From Butyrivibrio proteoclasticus (GTDB lineage: Bacteria; Bacillota; Clostridia; Lachnospirales; Lachnospiraceae): a stretch of 64,000 bases of DNA. This document shows positions 19,477 to 28,302 of the stretch, piece by piece. The stretch is from positions 116,892 through 180,891 of the forward strand of contig NZ_FOXO01000005.1 in NCBI RefSeq assembly GCF_900115735.1, read 5' to 3'. The position numbers were made by a program, and so were the translations under genes. The notes beneath the pieces are model-generated. The model saw only the letters and a program-made list of their open reading frames with translations, was not told the DNA's origin and searched no databases. Each line of letters opens with the position of its first letter. Within the stretch, counting starts at the first letter, position 1.

Positions 19477-19869
19477 ATGAGCGTAGCAGTTAGATATTAT
19501 TCCAGATCAGGAAAAACACAGAAGGTAGCAGAGTATATTGCAGAAGCAGCGGGAGTAGATGCCATTTCAGTAGATGCTGAAGGAGCAGGACTTTCAGAAA
19601 AAGCAGATGTTCTTTTCATAGGTGGAGCACTTTATGCTTACGGTATTGATGATAATCTCAAGCAGTTTTTAAAAACTCTTTCAAGCGATAAGGTTGGAAA
19701 AGCAGTTGTATTTTCAACATCATGGCTCTCAAAGCATGCTCTTGATCTCATTAAAAATGAGTTGACGGATAAGGGAATCCAGGTTGAGAGTGATACCCTG
19801 TATTTCAAGAGCAAGGCAGTTGACGGCTGCAGAGATGAAGTTGTTAGATTTACTCAGAAATATATCTGA
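19477..19869 (+). CDS. Flavodoxin-like protein
   Basis: A 130-residue flavodoxin fold. The FMN phosphate loop is seen as YYSRSGKTQKVAEYIAE near the N-terminus, with the second loop at FIGGALYAYG. RBS AGGAGG lies 5 bases upstream of the ATG. It is likely a cytosolic electron carrier or FMN-binding oxidoreductase. It stands alone, and repeat array A1 begins 30 bases after its stop. Confidence 0.85.
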   Translation: MSVAVRYYSRSGKTQKVAEYIAEAAGVDAISVDAEGAGLSEKADVLFIGGALYAYGIDDNLKQFLKTLSSDKVGKAVVFSTSWLSKHALDLIKNELTDKGIQVESDTLYFKSKAVDGCRDEVVRFTQKYI

Positions 19870-19899
19870 TGAATTTTCATAAATGGAATGGGCGAAGTT

Positions 19900-20147
19900 C
19901 TGCCTATATCAAAGAATTTGTGAATGGGGCAGTTTATTTTTGGATTGGTGTTCTGCCTATATCAAAGGTATAGGGAATATAGGCAGTTTATTTTATAGTA
20001 TTTTTTCTGCCTATATTGTAAAAAAGCTTTAGAGAGGCAGAAGAATAGGGCTAAAAATCACTGCCTAAATATATAAAAAGTAAAATAGAGGCAGAGTTAT
20101 GCCTTCAAAATACACTGCCTAAATTACAAGAATAAGAATAGTGGCAG
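19900..20147 (+). repeat. Palindromic repeat array A1 (CTGCCTATAT / ATATAGGCAG, 20-bp spacers)
   Basis: Five imperfect palindromic repeats of 33-34 bp lie at 19900-19932, 19953-19986, 20007-20040, 20061-20094 and 20115-20147. Each is CTGCCTAtAT, then 13-14 bp, then ATAnnGGCAG. They are separated by four spacers of exactly 20 bp. The period is 53-54 bp. The array is the reverse complement of A3 (55034-55334), with matching spacers in matching order but lacking one unit. I see no cas gene or other obvious partner. Confidence 0.9.
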
Positions 20148-20186
20148 AAAGGAGTCAATTTAGGTAGTACGTTCTATTGGATTTAA

Positions 20187-20277
20187 ATTATGCTTTTGGC
20201 GAGATAAAAAGGGCGTTTTCACTGTCAGTTTCGATGAGAGTGGGGCGCTCATTTATTATGTAATCACGCAAAGTATA
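20187..20277 (-). pseudogene. 90-bp fragment of the tyrosine recombinase gene
   Basis: Bases 20187-20277 match 29606-29696 inside the complete recombinase gene with only a few differences. On the minus strand they still read LRDYIINERPTLIETDSE, corresponding to residues of about 236-262. Nothing else of the gene remains. The fragment lies 40 bases beyond array A1 and upstream of the lacI-type promoter. Confidence 0.85.
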
Positions 20278-20409
20278 CCTGTTTGTAATCTTTCATTTGA
20301 GAAGAAATAGTAAAAATGTAAGGCAGAATAAAGATTTGTAAAGGAATGGAGCTGCATGAGCTTTTTACTGGGGGATTATTGAGCAAGATGGGCAATTTCA
20401 AATAATATA

Positions 20410-20500
20410 TTGACAACAAAATGCTATAGCAGTATATTGAATATAGGCAATGCAAACGTTTGCATTGCCAAACTTTGAAGCATGAATGCAAACGTTTGCA
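20410..20500 (+). promoter_or_regulatory. Promoter and twin LacI-type operators of the maltodextrin operon
   Basis: TTGACA (20410-20415), a 17-bp spacer and TATATT (20433-20438) form a near-consensus sigma-A promoter. Two identical palindromes TGCAAACGTTTGCA follow at 20451-20464 and 20487-20500, 36 bp apart and thus on a similar helix face. Both lie downstream of the -10 box and before the RBS (AGGAG, 20502-20506). This fits roadblock-type autorepression by the LacI protein encoded immediately downstream. Confidence 0.9.
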
Positions 20501-20512
20501 CAGGAGAACAAA

Positions 20513-21520
20513 ATGACAGCTACGATCAAAGATATAGCAAAAGCCGTTGGTGTAAATCCTTCCACGGTATCCAGAGTAATAAACGGTACTGCCAGCATTT
20601 CAGAAGAGACCAAAGAAAAGATTATGCAGGCAATGAAAGAGCTTGATTATCATCCAAACAGTTTGGCAAGAAGCCTTGTAAATGGAAATACTTTTACTAT
20701 TGGCCTCGTTATAGATGCCGGGAATAAGGATGCCTTCTCCAATGCTTTCTTTATACAGAGCGTGATAGCCATTGAGTCTGTGGCTCAATCAAAAGGGTAC
20801 AGTGTGCTGATAACAAATCATTCTCTTTCTGACAGCAATAACATCAAAAATCTTGTGCAGGAGAGAAAGGTTGACGGGATTATCCTTCCGGTCCAGTGCA
20901 TGACAGGAGAGCTCATAGACCTCATGACTTCAAGTAATTTTCCTTTCGTAGTGATGGGCGAACCCCAGGACAAAAGAGCTGATATCTGCTGGGTAGATGT
21001 GGACAATGAACAGGGCAGCCGCCAGGCAGTGGAATGCCTTATAAAGTCAGGATACAAGAGCCCGATGCTCCTTGTAGAGAACAGGAAAACTATATTTGAG
21101 AACAAGCGTATCAAAGGATTTGAAGATGAGTGCAAAGCTCAGAAGATAAAGACTTGCAGCATCCATACCTTCAGCGAAGAGAAGATTGAGAAACTGATTG
21201 ATGAGATACAGAAAAAAGAAAGAGAGACTGACAGTGTTATCTGTTCTAACAATGTCATCGCATTCAAGGTATTAAAGGCAATCAAGGCAAGAAAGATCTG
21301 CGTACCAAAGCAGATTGGGGTCATCACTTTTGATAATTATCCTCTAGCTGAGTATATGGAACCAGCGCTTAGCGTCGTAGACGTTGATACATACAAGATG
21401 GGTGAGACAGCCGCAGAGCTCTTATTTAGGTCCATCAGGGGTAAAGAAAAGAAGATAAAGGGCAGGCTTGTTGATGTAGCCATCATTGAAAGGGAATCGA
21501 CCGAGCGTAAAACAAAATAG
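20513..21520 (+). CDS. LacI family repressor of the maltodextrin operon
   Basis: A 335-residue regulator. I chose ATG 20513, 6 bases after AGGAG; an upstream in-frame ATG lies inside the operator. The HTH (ATIKDIAKAVGVNPSTVSRV) and hinge (YHPNSLARSLV) are canonical. A periplasmic-binding-protein-like effector domain fills residues 60-330. The preceding twin palindromes are typical LacI-family operators. Being first in an operon with a GH13 enzyme and a sugar ABC importer, it probably responds to maltose or maltodextrin. The effector is inferred. Confidence 0.92.
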   Translation: MTATIKDIAKAVGVNPSTVSRVINGTASISEETKEKIMQAMKELDYHPNSLARSLVNGNTFTIGLVIDAGNKDAFSNAFFIQSVIAIESVAQSKGYSVLITNHSLSDSNNIKNLVQERKVDGIILPVQCMTGELIDLMTSSNFPFVVMGEPQDKRADICWVDVDNEQGSRQAVECLIKSGYKSPMLLVENRKTIFENKRIKGFEDECKAQKIKTCSIHTFSEEKIEKLIDEIQKKERETDSVICSNNVIAFKVLKAIKARKICVPKQIGVITFDNYPLAEYMEPALSVVDVDTYKMGETAAELLFRSIRGKEKKIKGRLVDVAIIERESTERKTK

Positions 21521-21534
21521 GGAAAGGAGACACG

Positions 21535-23271
21535 GTGAAAAAGGAAGCGGTTTTGCATCTTAATACCGAAGACTTTATTTACCCAGTAGCAAGGAACAGA
21601 CTTATTGTTAAGCTTCGTACAGCCAAAGGCGACATGTCAGATTGCAGGATCATATACTTCTGCAGGACCAAACCTGATATGAGAAATGATCTTGAGCTTG
21701 AGAAGAAATACAGCGATGACCTGTTTGACTATTACGAAGGGAAGATAGAGTTTTCCAAGGTTGCAAGATATCAGAAGTATTACTTTAAACTAACAGACAC
21801 AGATAACAAAGACGAGTATTACTCCGCTACAGGCTTTTCAAAGGAAGTTCCAGGGGATGGATATTTTGAATTCTTATATGCCAACCGAGGCGATGTGATC
21901 GCATATCCGGAATGGGCAAAGGGCATCATCTATTATCAGATTTTTCCTGAGAGGTATGCTAACGGAGATACTTCAAACGATCCGCCACAGACAATGCCCT
22001 GGGGGACAGAACCCTCAAGGGAAAACTACATGGGCGGAGACATAAAGGGCGTACAGGACAAAATTCCATACCTTAAGGACCTTGGCATAGAAGTGATCTA
22101 CTTCAATCCGATATTTGAAGCGGACTTCAATCACAAGTATGCGACCAATGATTACTACAGGATAGACCCAATCTTTGGAACCAATGAAGAGTTTGGATTC
22201 ATGGTAAAAGAGCTGCATAAGGCCGGCATAAGAGTAGTTCTTGACGGAGTGTTCAATCACACTGGGATACATTTTAAGCAGTTCGAGGATGTAATAGAGA
22301 AGGGGTCACAATCAAGGTTCTATGACTGGTTCCTTCCAAGTAAGGAAAAAGACATCTCAATTACCCATAAAGACTACGAGTGCGTTGGAGCTTACAAGTA
22401 CATGCCAAAGCTTAATTCATCTAATCCCGAGGTAAGAGCGTTCATCCTTGATGTGATGGATTTCTGGATCCGGGAATATGACATTGATGGCTGGAGGCTT
22501 GATGTGGCCGACGAAGTGGACTCAGCTGTCTGGCAGACAGCAAGGACTCTTTTAAAAGAAAAGTATCCGAATCTCATACTGCTTGGAGAAACCTGGGGCT
22601 ATGGTGGAACCCTCGTTTCAGGAAAACGTCTTGATAGTGTGATGAATTATATGTTTAGGGATGCGGTAAGAGATTATTTTGGTTTTGAGAAGATAACGGC
22701 CACAGAGTTTGACACTAAGATCAACAGGATGCTAGCTCTTTATAAGAGCGAAACAACTGATGTTCTGTACAATCTGTTGGACAGCCACGATACTGAAAGG
22801 TTCCTGTTTTACTGCGGTGGTGATGTTAAAAGATTTAAGCTTGCAGTGGCATTTCAGCTCTTATTTAAAGGATCTCCGGCTATCTACTATGGAGACGAAG
22901 TGGGGATCACGGGAGACAATGACCCTGATTGCAGAAAATGCATGGAGTGGGAAGAAGATAGGCAGAACAAAGAGATTCTTGACTGGTATAAGATGCTGAT
23001 AAAGCTCAGAAAAGACTACGAATGTATAAGGATAGGCTCTTACAGGACCATAAGCTGTAGTGATGAAGATGATATTTTGGTATTTGAAAGAGCTGATGAT
23101 AAGGAAAAGATAAGAGTAATCATCAGAAAAGGATCATCTGATAAAGAAGTAAGGGTAGAAGGCCTTGAAGGAGCTATTGACCTTATCTCAAATGAAATAT
23201 TAACAACAGACCCTGATGGCAAAACAGCCATTACCCCTTGCTCAGTCAAGGTGATAAAAGTTAAGAATTAA
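21535..23271 (+). CDS. GH13 alpha-glucanase (neopullulanase / cyclomaltodextrinase type)
   Basis: A 578-residue enzyme starting at GTG 21535 after AAAGGAG. Residues 1-120 resemble the N-terminal CBM34-like domain of maltogenic amylases. The catalytic barrel shows DGVFNH (237-242), nucleophile Asp323 in GWRLDVADE, acid/base Glu352 in LLGETWG and transition-state Asp419 in DSHDTE. There is no signal peptide, so it acts in the cytoplasm on imported maltodextrins, in keeping with the ABC importer encoded downstream. It is 14 bases after the regulator and co-transcribed. Confidence 0.93.
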   Translation: MKKEAVLHLNTEDFIYPVARNRLIVKLRTAKGDMSDCRIIYFCRTKPDMRNDLELEKKYSDDLFDYYEGKIEFSKVARYQKYYFKLTDTDNKDEYYSATGFSKEVPGDGYFEFLYANRGDVIAYPEWAKGIIYYQIFPERYANGDTSNDPPQTMPWGTEPSRENYMGGDIKGVQDKIPYLKDLGIEVIYFNPIFEADFNHKYATNDYYRIDPIFGTNEEFGFMVKELHKAGIRVVLDGVFNHTGIHFKQFEDVIEKGSQSRFYDWFLPSKEKDISITHKDYECVGAYKYMPKLNSSNPEVRAFILDVMDFWIREYDIDGWRLDVADEVDSAVWQTARTLLKEKYPNLILLGETWGYGGTLVSGKRLDSVMNYMFRDAVRDYFGFEKITATEFDTKINRMLALYKSETTDVLYNLLDSHDTERFLFYCGGDVKRFKLAVAFQLLFKGSPAIYYGDEVGITGDNDPDCRKCMEWEEDRQNKEILDWYKMLIKLRKDYECIRIGSYRTISCSDEDDILVFERADDKEKIRVIIRKGSSDKEVRVEGLEGAIDLISNEILTTDPDGKTAITPCSVKVIKVKN

Positions 23272-23284
23272 GGAGGAAATGAAA

Positions 23285-24622
23285 ATGAAAGAGAGAAAAA
23301 AATTGCTGGCAATCATACTAGCATCTGTAACAAGCCTGGCAGCTATAACGGGATGCGGACAATCACCAGCAACATCTGAATCTGACTCTAAGAGCCAGGA
23401 AACAGCAACTGAGGCGCCTGCTTCAACGAATGAGACTAAAGAAGAGGCATCTACTGAGGAAGTTACGATTAACTTCTGGCACCATTATAGCGCACAATCA
23501 CCAGAAAATGAAACATTAACCACAGTTCTTATTCCTAAATTCGAGGAAGAGAACCCTGGTATAAAGGTAAATGCAGTATCACACGAGTGGGCAGATCTTC
23601 ATGACAAGATTCTTATCAGCGCACAGTCTGACACTCTTCCTGATGTTGCACGTCTTGACAGCGCATGGATCCCAGAATTTCAAAAGATGGGCATACTTGT
23701 TCCTCTTAACAAGGAAATGAGTGATTATAACGATATCGCCGGCGGTCTTCTTGAGAGCGCGATGTCCACAGCAGAGATTGGCGGAGATAACTATGGCCTT
23801 GCACTCAACACAAACACCAAGATCCTTTACTACAATGTTGAGGCACTTTCAGAGGCAGGAATTGCTGTTCCTAAGACCATGGACGAATTCGCTGATGCCT
23901 GCAAGAAGCTTTCAGGAACAAATGCAAATGGTCAGCAGGTATGGGGCTATGATGAACCCGGTCTTTCAGGATGGAATCTTTGCCCATTTATCTGGAGCAT
24001 GGGAGGAAGCCTTACAAATGAGGATCAGACCAAGGCAACTGGATATCTTAATAGCAAAGAGACAGTTGCAGCAATTGAGATGTTTGCAAATCTTTACAAA
24101 GAAAATGCCATTACCGGATGGAATAGTGGTGATATCCCTATGACAGACGGCTTTGGAACAGGAAGATATGTAATGCTCCTTGAAGGCCCATGGAAGGTTG
24201 CAGAGCTTGCAGGCGCATATCCTGACTTTAAGTACGAGACAGCTCCCGTGCCTGCAGGAGATGGCGGATCAATATCTGTTCTTGGCGGCGAAGATATTTC
24301 AATGTTTAATTCTGCCAACAAGGATGCTGCTTGGAAGTTCATGAAGTTCATGACAAGCGAGTATGCGCAGGTTGAGATGGCTAAGTGCGGTCAGATTCCT
24401 GTAAACAAGACTGCTCTTGAGACAGATACAGTTAAGGATGCAGACTTTGCTCCATACATCGAGCAGCTTCAGACAGCTAAGTCACGTCCTACAGTAGCAT
24501 GCTGGTCAGAGTTTGATTCTGAGCTTGCAGCTGCAGTTACAGAGGTTGTAAACGGTGATAAGACTGCACAGGAAGCTATGGATGAGCTTGCTGCAAAGGT
24601 TGACACACTTCTCGCTGAATAA
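23285..24622 (+). CDS. Sugar ABC transporter substrate-binding lipoprotein (maltodextrin type)
   Basis: A 446-residue extracellular binding protein. ATG 23285 was chosen because AGGAGG (23271-23276) is 8 bases away; the ATG at 23279 is too close. The signal peptide ends in the lipobox AITGCGQ. A Ser/Thr/Glu-rich linker precedes the solute-binding family 1 domain (INFWHHYSAQSPE near its start; the YYN/GLALN motifs follow). It delivers oligosaccharide to the two permeases encoded next. Confidence 0.93.
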   Translation: MKERKKLLAIILASVTSLAAITGCGQSPATSESDSKSQETATEAPASTNETKEEASTEEVTINFWHHYSAQSPENETLTTVLIPKFEEENPGIKVNAVSHEWADLHDKILISAQSDTLPDVARLDSAWIPEFQKMGILVPLNKEMSDYNDIAGGLLESAMSTAEIGGDNYGLALNTNTKILYYNVEALSEAGIAVPKTMDEFADACKKLSGTNANGQQVWGYDEPGLSGWNLCPFIWSMGGSLTNEDQTKATGYLNSKETVAAIEMFANLYKENAITGWNSGDIPMTDGFGTGRYVMLLEGPWKVAELAGAYPDFKYETAPVPAGDGGSISVLGGEDISMFNSANKDAAWKFMKFMTSEYAQVEMAKCGQIPVNKTALETDTVKDADFAPYIEQLQTAKSRPTVACWSEFDSELAAAVTEVVNGDKTAQEAMDELAAKVDTLLAE

Positions 24623-24643
24623 TAGACATTTTGGAGTAAGAAA

Positions 24644-25528
24644 ATGAAGTTTAATGCTAAGAGCAGACTGCAGATACTACTTTTGCTATTGCCGGGGCTT
24701 CTGGTATTTGGGATATTTACGGTGTATCCCATAATCAGGCTTTTCTGGATGAGTTTCTTCAAGTGGGATTTTGGCTCATTTCTGGATCAGGAATTTATTG
24801 CCCTTGAAAACTACAGAACAGTATTAGCTGATGAGAATTTTAGAATTGCTTTTACCAACACCATTGTATATACACTCATCACAGTTCCTGCACAGATGGC
24901 GATAGGCTTGTTAGTAGCAATGCTCATAAATTCCATAAACCATGTGAAGATCGGCTTCAGGGTAGCTTACTATCTGCCTGTTATCACATCCTGGGTTATC
25001 GCATCACTCGTGTTCAAGTATGTATTCAATACGGAAGGTCTCCTTAACTATTTTCTTGCAAACGTTATCCATGTCACCTCACAGAACGTGAGGTGGCTGG
25101 ATTCCAGATGGGGTGGTATGACAGTGGCCATGCTCCTTGGCATATGGAAGGGCATAGGTTGGAACATGGTCGTGTTCCTTGCAGCTCTGCAGACTGTTCC
25201 ACTAGAATTGTATGAAAGTGCATCTCTTGATGGTGCCGGATCATGGCAGAAGTTTATCCATATAACACTTCCGGGTATAAGGGGTACGATACTTTTCGCT
25301 CTTGTAATGCTGACTATCGGCGGATTTAATGTTTATACATCAACAAAGCTCATTACAGGCGGTAAGCCCGGTCATGATACGGAAGTAGTACTTACATGGA
25401 TGTATTACAAAGCTTTCAGTAATGGAAAGTTCGGATATTCCGCTGCGTTATCGTTCATTATTGCAATAGTGCTGGCTGTCCTTGCGGTATTACAGTTCAG
25501 ACTCATGCAGAATAAGGATGAGGGGTGA
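24644..25528 (+). CDS. Sugar ABC transporter permease, MalF type
   Basis: A 294-residue inner-membrane permease with six helices. The EAA loop that contacts the ATPase is visible (ELYESASLDGAGSWQKFIHI). It pairs with the next gene, 9 bases downstream. No ATPase gene is in the operon; a shared MsmX-type ATPase encoded elsewhere is the usual arrangement in Gram-positives. Confidence 0.93.
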   Translation: MKFNAKSRLQILLLLLPGLLVFGIFTVYPIIRLFWMSFFKWDFGSFLDQEFIALENYRTVLADENFRIAFTNTIVYTLITVPAQMAIGLLVAMLINSINHVKIGFRVAYYLPVITSWVIASLVFKYVFNTEGLLNYFLANVIHVTSQNVRWLDSRWGGMTVAMLLGIWKGIGWNMVVFLAALQTVPLELYESASLDGAGSWQKFIHITLPGIRGTILFALVMLTIGGFNVYTSTKLITGGKPGHDTEVVLTWMYYKAFSNGKFGYSAALSFIIAIVLAVLAVLQFRLMQNKDEG

Positions 25529-25537
25529 AAAGAGATT

Positions 25538-26377
25538 ATGTCGAAACGAAGATTATCCCAGCTGGTGATATATATTCTTCTTATTGCCGGTCTGATTATC
25601 GTGATGATGCCAATGATATATATGGTGAGCACCTCTCTAAAGCCCAATGGAGCACTTTATGAGTATCCGCCCAGGTTTTTCCCTAAGCTGAAAGAGATAA
25701 CTTTAGAGAATTACGCATATATACTTGGTCAAAAGAAATTCATAGGAAATTTCGGTAACAGCATATTGGTCTCTACTTTGACGGTCGTACTGTCTGCAAT
25801 CGTTTCATCCGCACTTGCCTTTTGTATAGCCAGGTTTAAGTTCCCCGGAAGGAGCTTGTTGTTTGGATTTATCATCCTTACAATGATCATTCCTGGAACT
25901 ACAATGATTGTTCCGCAGTACGAGCTGGCTGTAAAGCTAAAGACCATCAATAGTATATGGGGGCTGATTCCGTTCTATGTTGCATGGGTTATTCCATACT
26001 CAACCTTTATGATAAAAGGATTTGTTGAGAATATCCCAAAAGAGCTTGATGAAGCGACATACATGGATGGTGGAAGCATTCTTGTTGTGTTCTTTAATGT
26101 TTCTATACCACTCGCAAAGCCCGGAATAGCATCAGTATCGATTTTTAACTTCCTTACGGCCTGGGAAGAATTCCCCTGGGCTAATACGGTCATCAATGAT
26201 GATCTAAAAAGAACGTTGCCTATTGCTATTTCAGGGTTCTTTGGTCAGCATCAGTTCACACAGTGGGGATATGTATTTGCATTATCAGTACTCAGCTTGA
26301 TCCCGATACTTGCTGTGTTCATCTCCTGCCAGAGGTTCTTTGTTCAGGGACTTACAGCTGGAAGTGTTAAGGGATAA
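25538..26377 (+). CDS. Sugar ABC transporter permease, MalG type
   Basis: A 279-residue permease with six helices and the EAA loop ELDEATYMDGGSILVVFFNV. It ends with the typical QGLTAGSVKG tail of CUT1 permeases. It is the last gene of the LacI-controlled operon and is followed by a terminator. Confidence 0.93.
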   Translation: MSKRRLSQLVIYILLIAGLIIVMMPMIYMVSTSLKPNGALYEYPPRFFPKLKEITLENYAYILGQKKFIGNFGNSILVSTLTVVLSAIVSSALAFCIARFKFPGRSLLFGFIILTMIIPGTTMIVPQYELAVKLKTINSIWGLIPFYVAWVIPYSTFMIKGFVENIPKELDEATYMDGGSILVVFFNVSIPLAKPGIASVSIFNFLTAWEEFPWANTVINDDLKRTLPIAISGFFGQHQFTQWGYVFALSVLSLIPILAVFISCQRFFVQGLTAGSVKG

Positions 26378-26417
26378 AGCTTCAGAAGGAACAAGTTAAT
26401 ATCGTAATATGCACACG

Positions 26418-26454
26418 AAGCAGTAGATCAGAAAGAATGGTCTGCTGCTTTTTT
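26418..26454 (+). terminator. Terminator of the maltodextrin operon
   Basis: A 12-bp stem with three G-U pairs (26418-26429 with 26439-26450) is followed by a T run (to 26454), about 40 bases after the last permease. Confidence 0.85.
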
Positions 26455-26566
26455 ATGCAAACAAATTTCTGAGCTTGAGTTTTTATACTTATTTAAGATT
26501 ATTGCATGACGTAATAATGTAAAATTAAAGAAGTATTTGTGCGATTGGTTAAAAAGAAGGATGTTT

Positions 26567-27302
26567 ATGAATAAAAAAAGAAGAATCGTAATGCTTTCGA
26601 TAATCTTGGTGTCTGCGTTTGTTTTATCATGCGCAGGCATAAGCGGATGTGGAAACAGCGGCAGTAAAGAAAAAGCGGAGAATGTATTAACAACTCTTTC
26701 AAGGGATGGCTATTCTCTAGAACAAGTGGTGGTTCTTAGCAGACACAAAAGAGTCAGATCCTGTTAAGGCAGCCTTTGGTCATAATATTACCGAAGCAGA
26801 ATGGGAGGCAATCTCTGAGGTTAAGGATGTTTACGGTGATGTTCTCTTTTCAGCTCCATCTGTTTCAGTTAATGTGGCTCATCCACTTCTTGAAGAAATT
26901 GAAAAAGAGCTGACTACAGAGGGCAGGCAGTTCACATTTCTGTGCGGACATGACTCAAACCTGGCAAGCGTGCTCTCAGCTCTTGAAATCCAGGACTACA
27001 ACCTTCCAGAAACACTGGAAAAGACACCAATTGGAGGGAAAATTGTAGTCAGTAAGTGGAAAGACAAGGCTGGTCAGGAATTTATAAGCCTTGATATAGT
27101 TTATCAAAAAACCGGGCAGCTTCAGGAGATGTCTCTTTTAAATGACGAGAATCCCCCCGGAATCTACAATCTGAAGCTTAAGGGATTAAACGCCGATCCA
27201 AATGGATTGTACAAGGCAGAGGATGTAATGGATCGTTTTGACAAGGCGATTGGAGCCTATGACAGCCTGATAGAAGAATACGAGGCAAAAGATGCGGCTT
27301 AA
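26567..27302 (+). pseudogene. Broken histidine-type acid phosphatase lipoprotein
   Basis: The N-terminal piece (ATG 26567) has a lipobox (LSCAGISGCG) and the first catalytic motif start VVVLSRH, then shifts frame and stops at about 26764. The C-terminal piece continues in another frame from about 26745 (DTKESDPVKAAFG) through GDVLFSAP and the second catalytic motif FLCGHDSN to the stop at 27302. Intact relatives have a few hundred residues between SRH and the KAAFG region. A large internal deletion plus frameshift therefore inactivated the gene. Confidence 0.85.
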
Positions 27303-27699
27303 AAGTAAATAATTATTGATATAATTTTATATTTGTAGTTTTGTTAGAGCTTTTCTATATTTTACTTGAATATGTCTAAAATTTAATTTTAGATATATTC
27401 AATGAATAGATTTAATTTATTGTATGTATTTTATCTATTATTTTATTTTGATTTGCTAAATTGAACATCTTAATAAAGTCTAGAATTATTTCAAAAACAT
27501 AATAATTATTAGTCATAAACAAAACAATTCCAATTTACAATAGAAAAACTGTGAAGAGCGTAATGGTTTCCGGTTTTGTCAAAATTTATGTTTATTGAAT
27601 ATTGTTCGTATGTAGCAAGAGCTGTATTGTCGCTCGTGTTCAGGCCTTTATACTGCGAAATAGTTGATTAAGATATTATCAAAAATAATTTTCATTTTT
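27303..27699. other. AT-rich intergenic stretch without a recognisable gene
   Basis: About 400 bases of very AT-rich sequence. I see no convincing coding frame, hairpin or RNA gene. It ends at the promoter of the Gly-Gly peptide gene. Confidence 0.6.
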
Positions 27700-27728
27700 T
27701 TGACACGAATTTTTTTGGTTCGTATAAA
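27700..27728 (+). promoter_or_regulatory. Promoter of the Gly-Gly peptide gene, with inverted repeat in the spacer
   Basis: TTGACA (27700-27705), a 17-bp spacer and TATAAA (27723-27728). The spacer carries an ACGAA/TTCGT inverted repeat. The untranslated leader of about 110 bases contains TATACTT/AAGTATA (27774-27798), which could be a regulator site. Regulation is inferred. Confidence 0.7.
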
Positions 27729-27846
27729 TAATCAGAGATCAAAACAAAAATATACATTACTTTTTTGATAAGCTTATACTTAAACAATATTCAAGTATAT
27801 ACTCTACGATACTGGGATGTGTATACTCGAGAAAGGAAGGTATAAT

Positions 27847-28053
27847 ATGGGTAAAGAAAAAAGAGGATTAACAAACAAGGAACTTGGATTTGTAGCAGGT
27901 GGAAAAGATGAATGTGATGTACATGAACTGAGTGGCGAGGGTGGTCTTTTGGTTCCTACGAACAATTCATTTCTTTCGAAGGAATGGACATGTCCAATAT
28001 GTGGAGCGAAAATAAAACAATATCAATCTTCTCACATTTGTACAGGTATTTGA
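27847..28053 (+). CDS. Gly-Gly leader peptide precursor with Cys-rich core
   Basis: A 68-residue small protein starting at ATG 27847 after AGGAAGG. The N-terminus LTNKELGFVAGG is a double-glycine bacteriocin-type leader; the GG at 18-19 would be the site cut by a C39 peptidase/ABC exporter. The predicted 49-residue core has four Cys, with a CPICG pair and a later H-x-C that could also form a small zinc site. No exporter, modification enzyme or immunity gene is visible nearby. It could be a bacteriocin, a signalling peptide or an orphan relic. The leader call is firmer than the function. Confidence 0.6.
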   Translation: MGKEKRGLTNKELGFVAGGKDECDVHELSGEGGLLVPTNNSFLSKEWTCPICGAKIKQYQSSHICTGI

Positions 28054-28302
28054 TTTTCTGACTAACGCTCCGCCTAATAGTTCCGATACCGGATGGGTCT
28101 GGGACATTATGCCACAAGTCCGGTACTTGCCGGATGATATACAGAGAATATCCATGTCATATCCACCTTTTGAGAGAAAAACATCACATTTTTCCATCAA
28201 AAATCGGTTTGTATGAATTTTTCAAGGAACAGATATGCTTATGCGAAAGGGCTTTTGACCCTTATATCATTACATTAAAACTTTATAAAAAAGCAGCTGT
28301 GA

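Noticed and set aside
19900..20147. Classical CRISPR array
   Set aside because: Layout is CRISPR-like, but repeats vary in sequence, arms are short, spacers of 20 bp are shorter than usual CRISPR spacers and no cas gene is in the window. A1 and A3 share related spacers in inverted copies.
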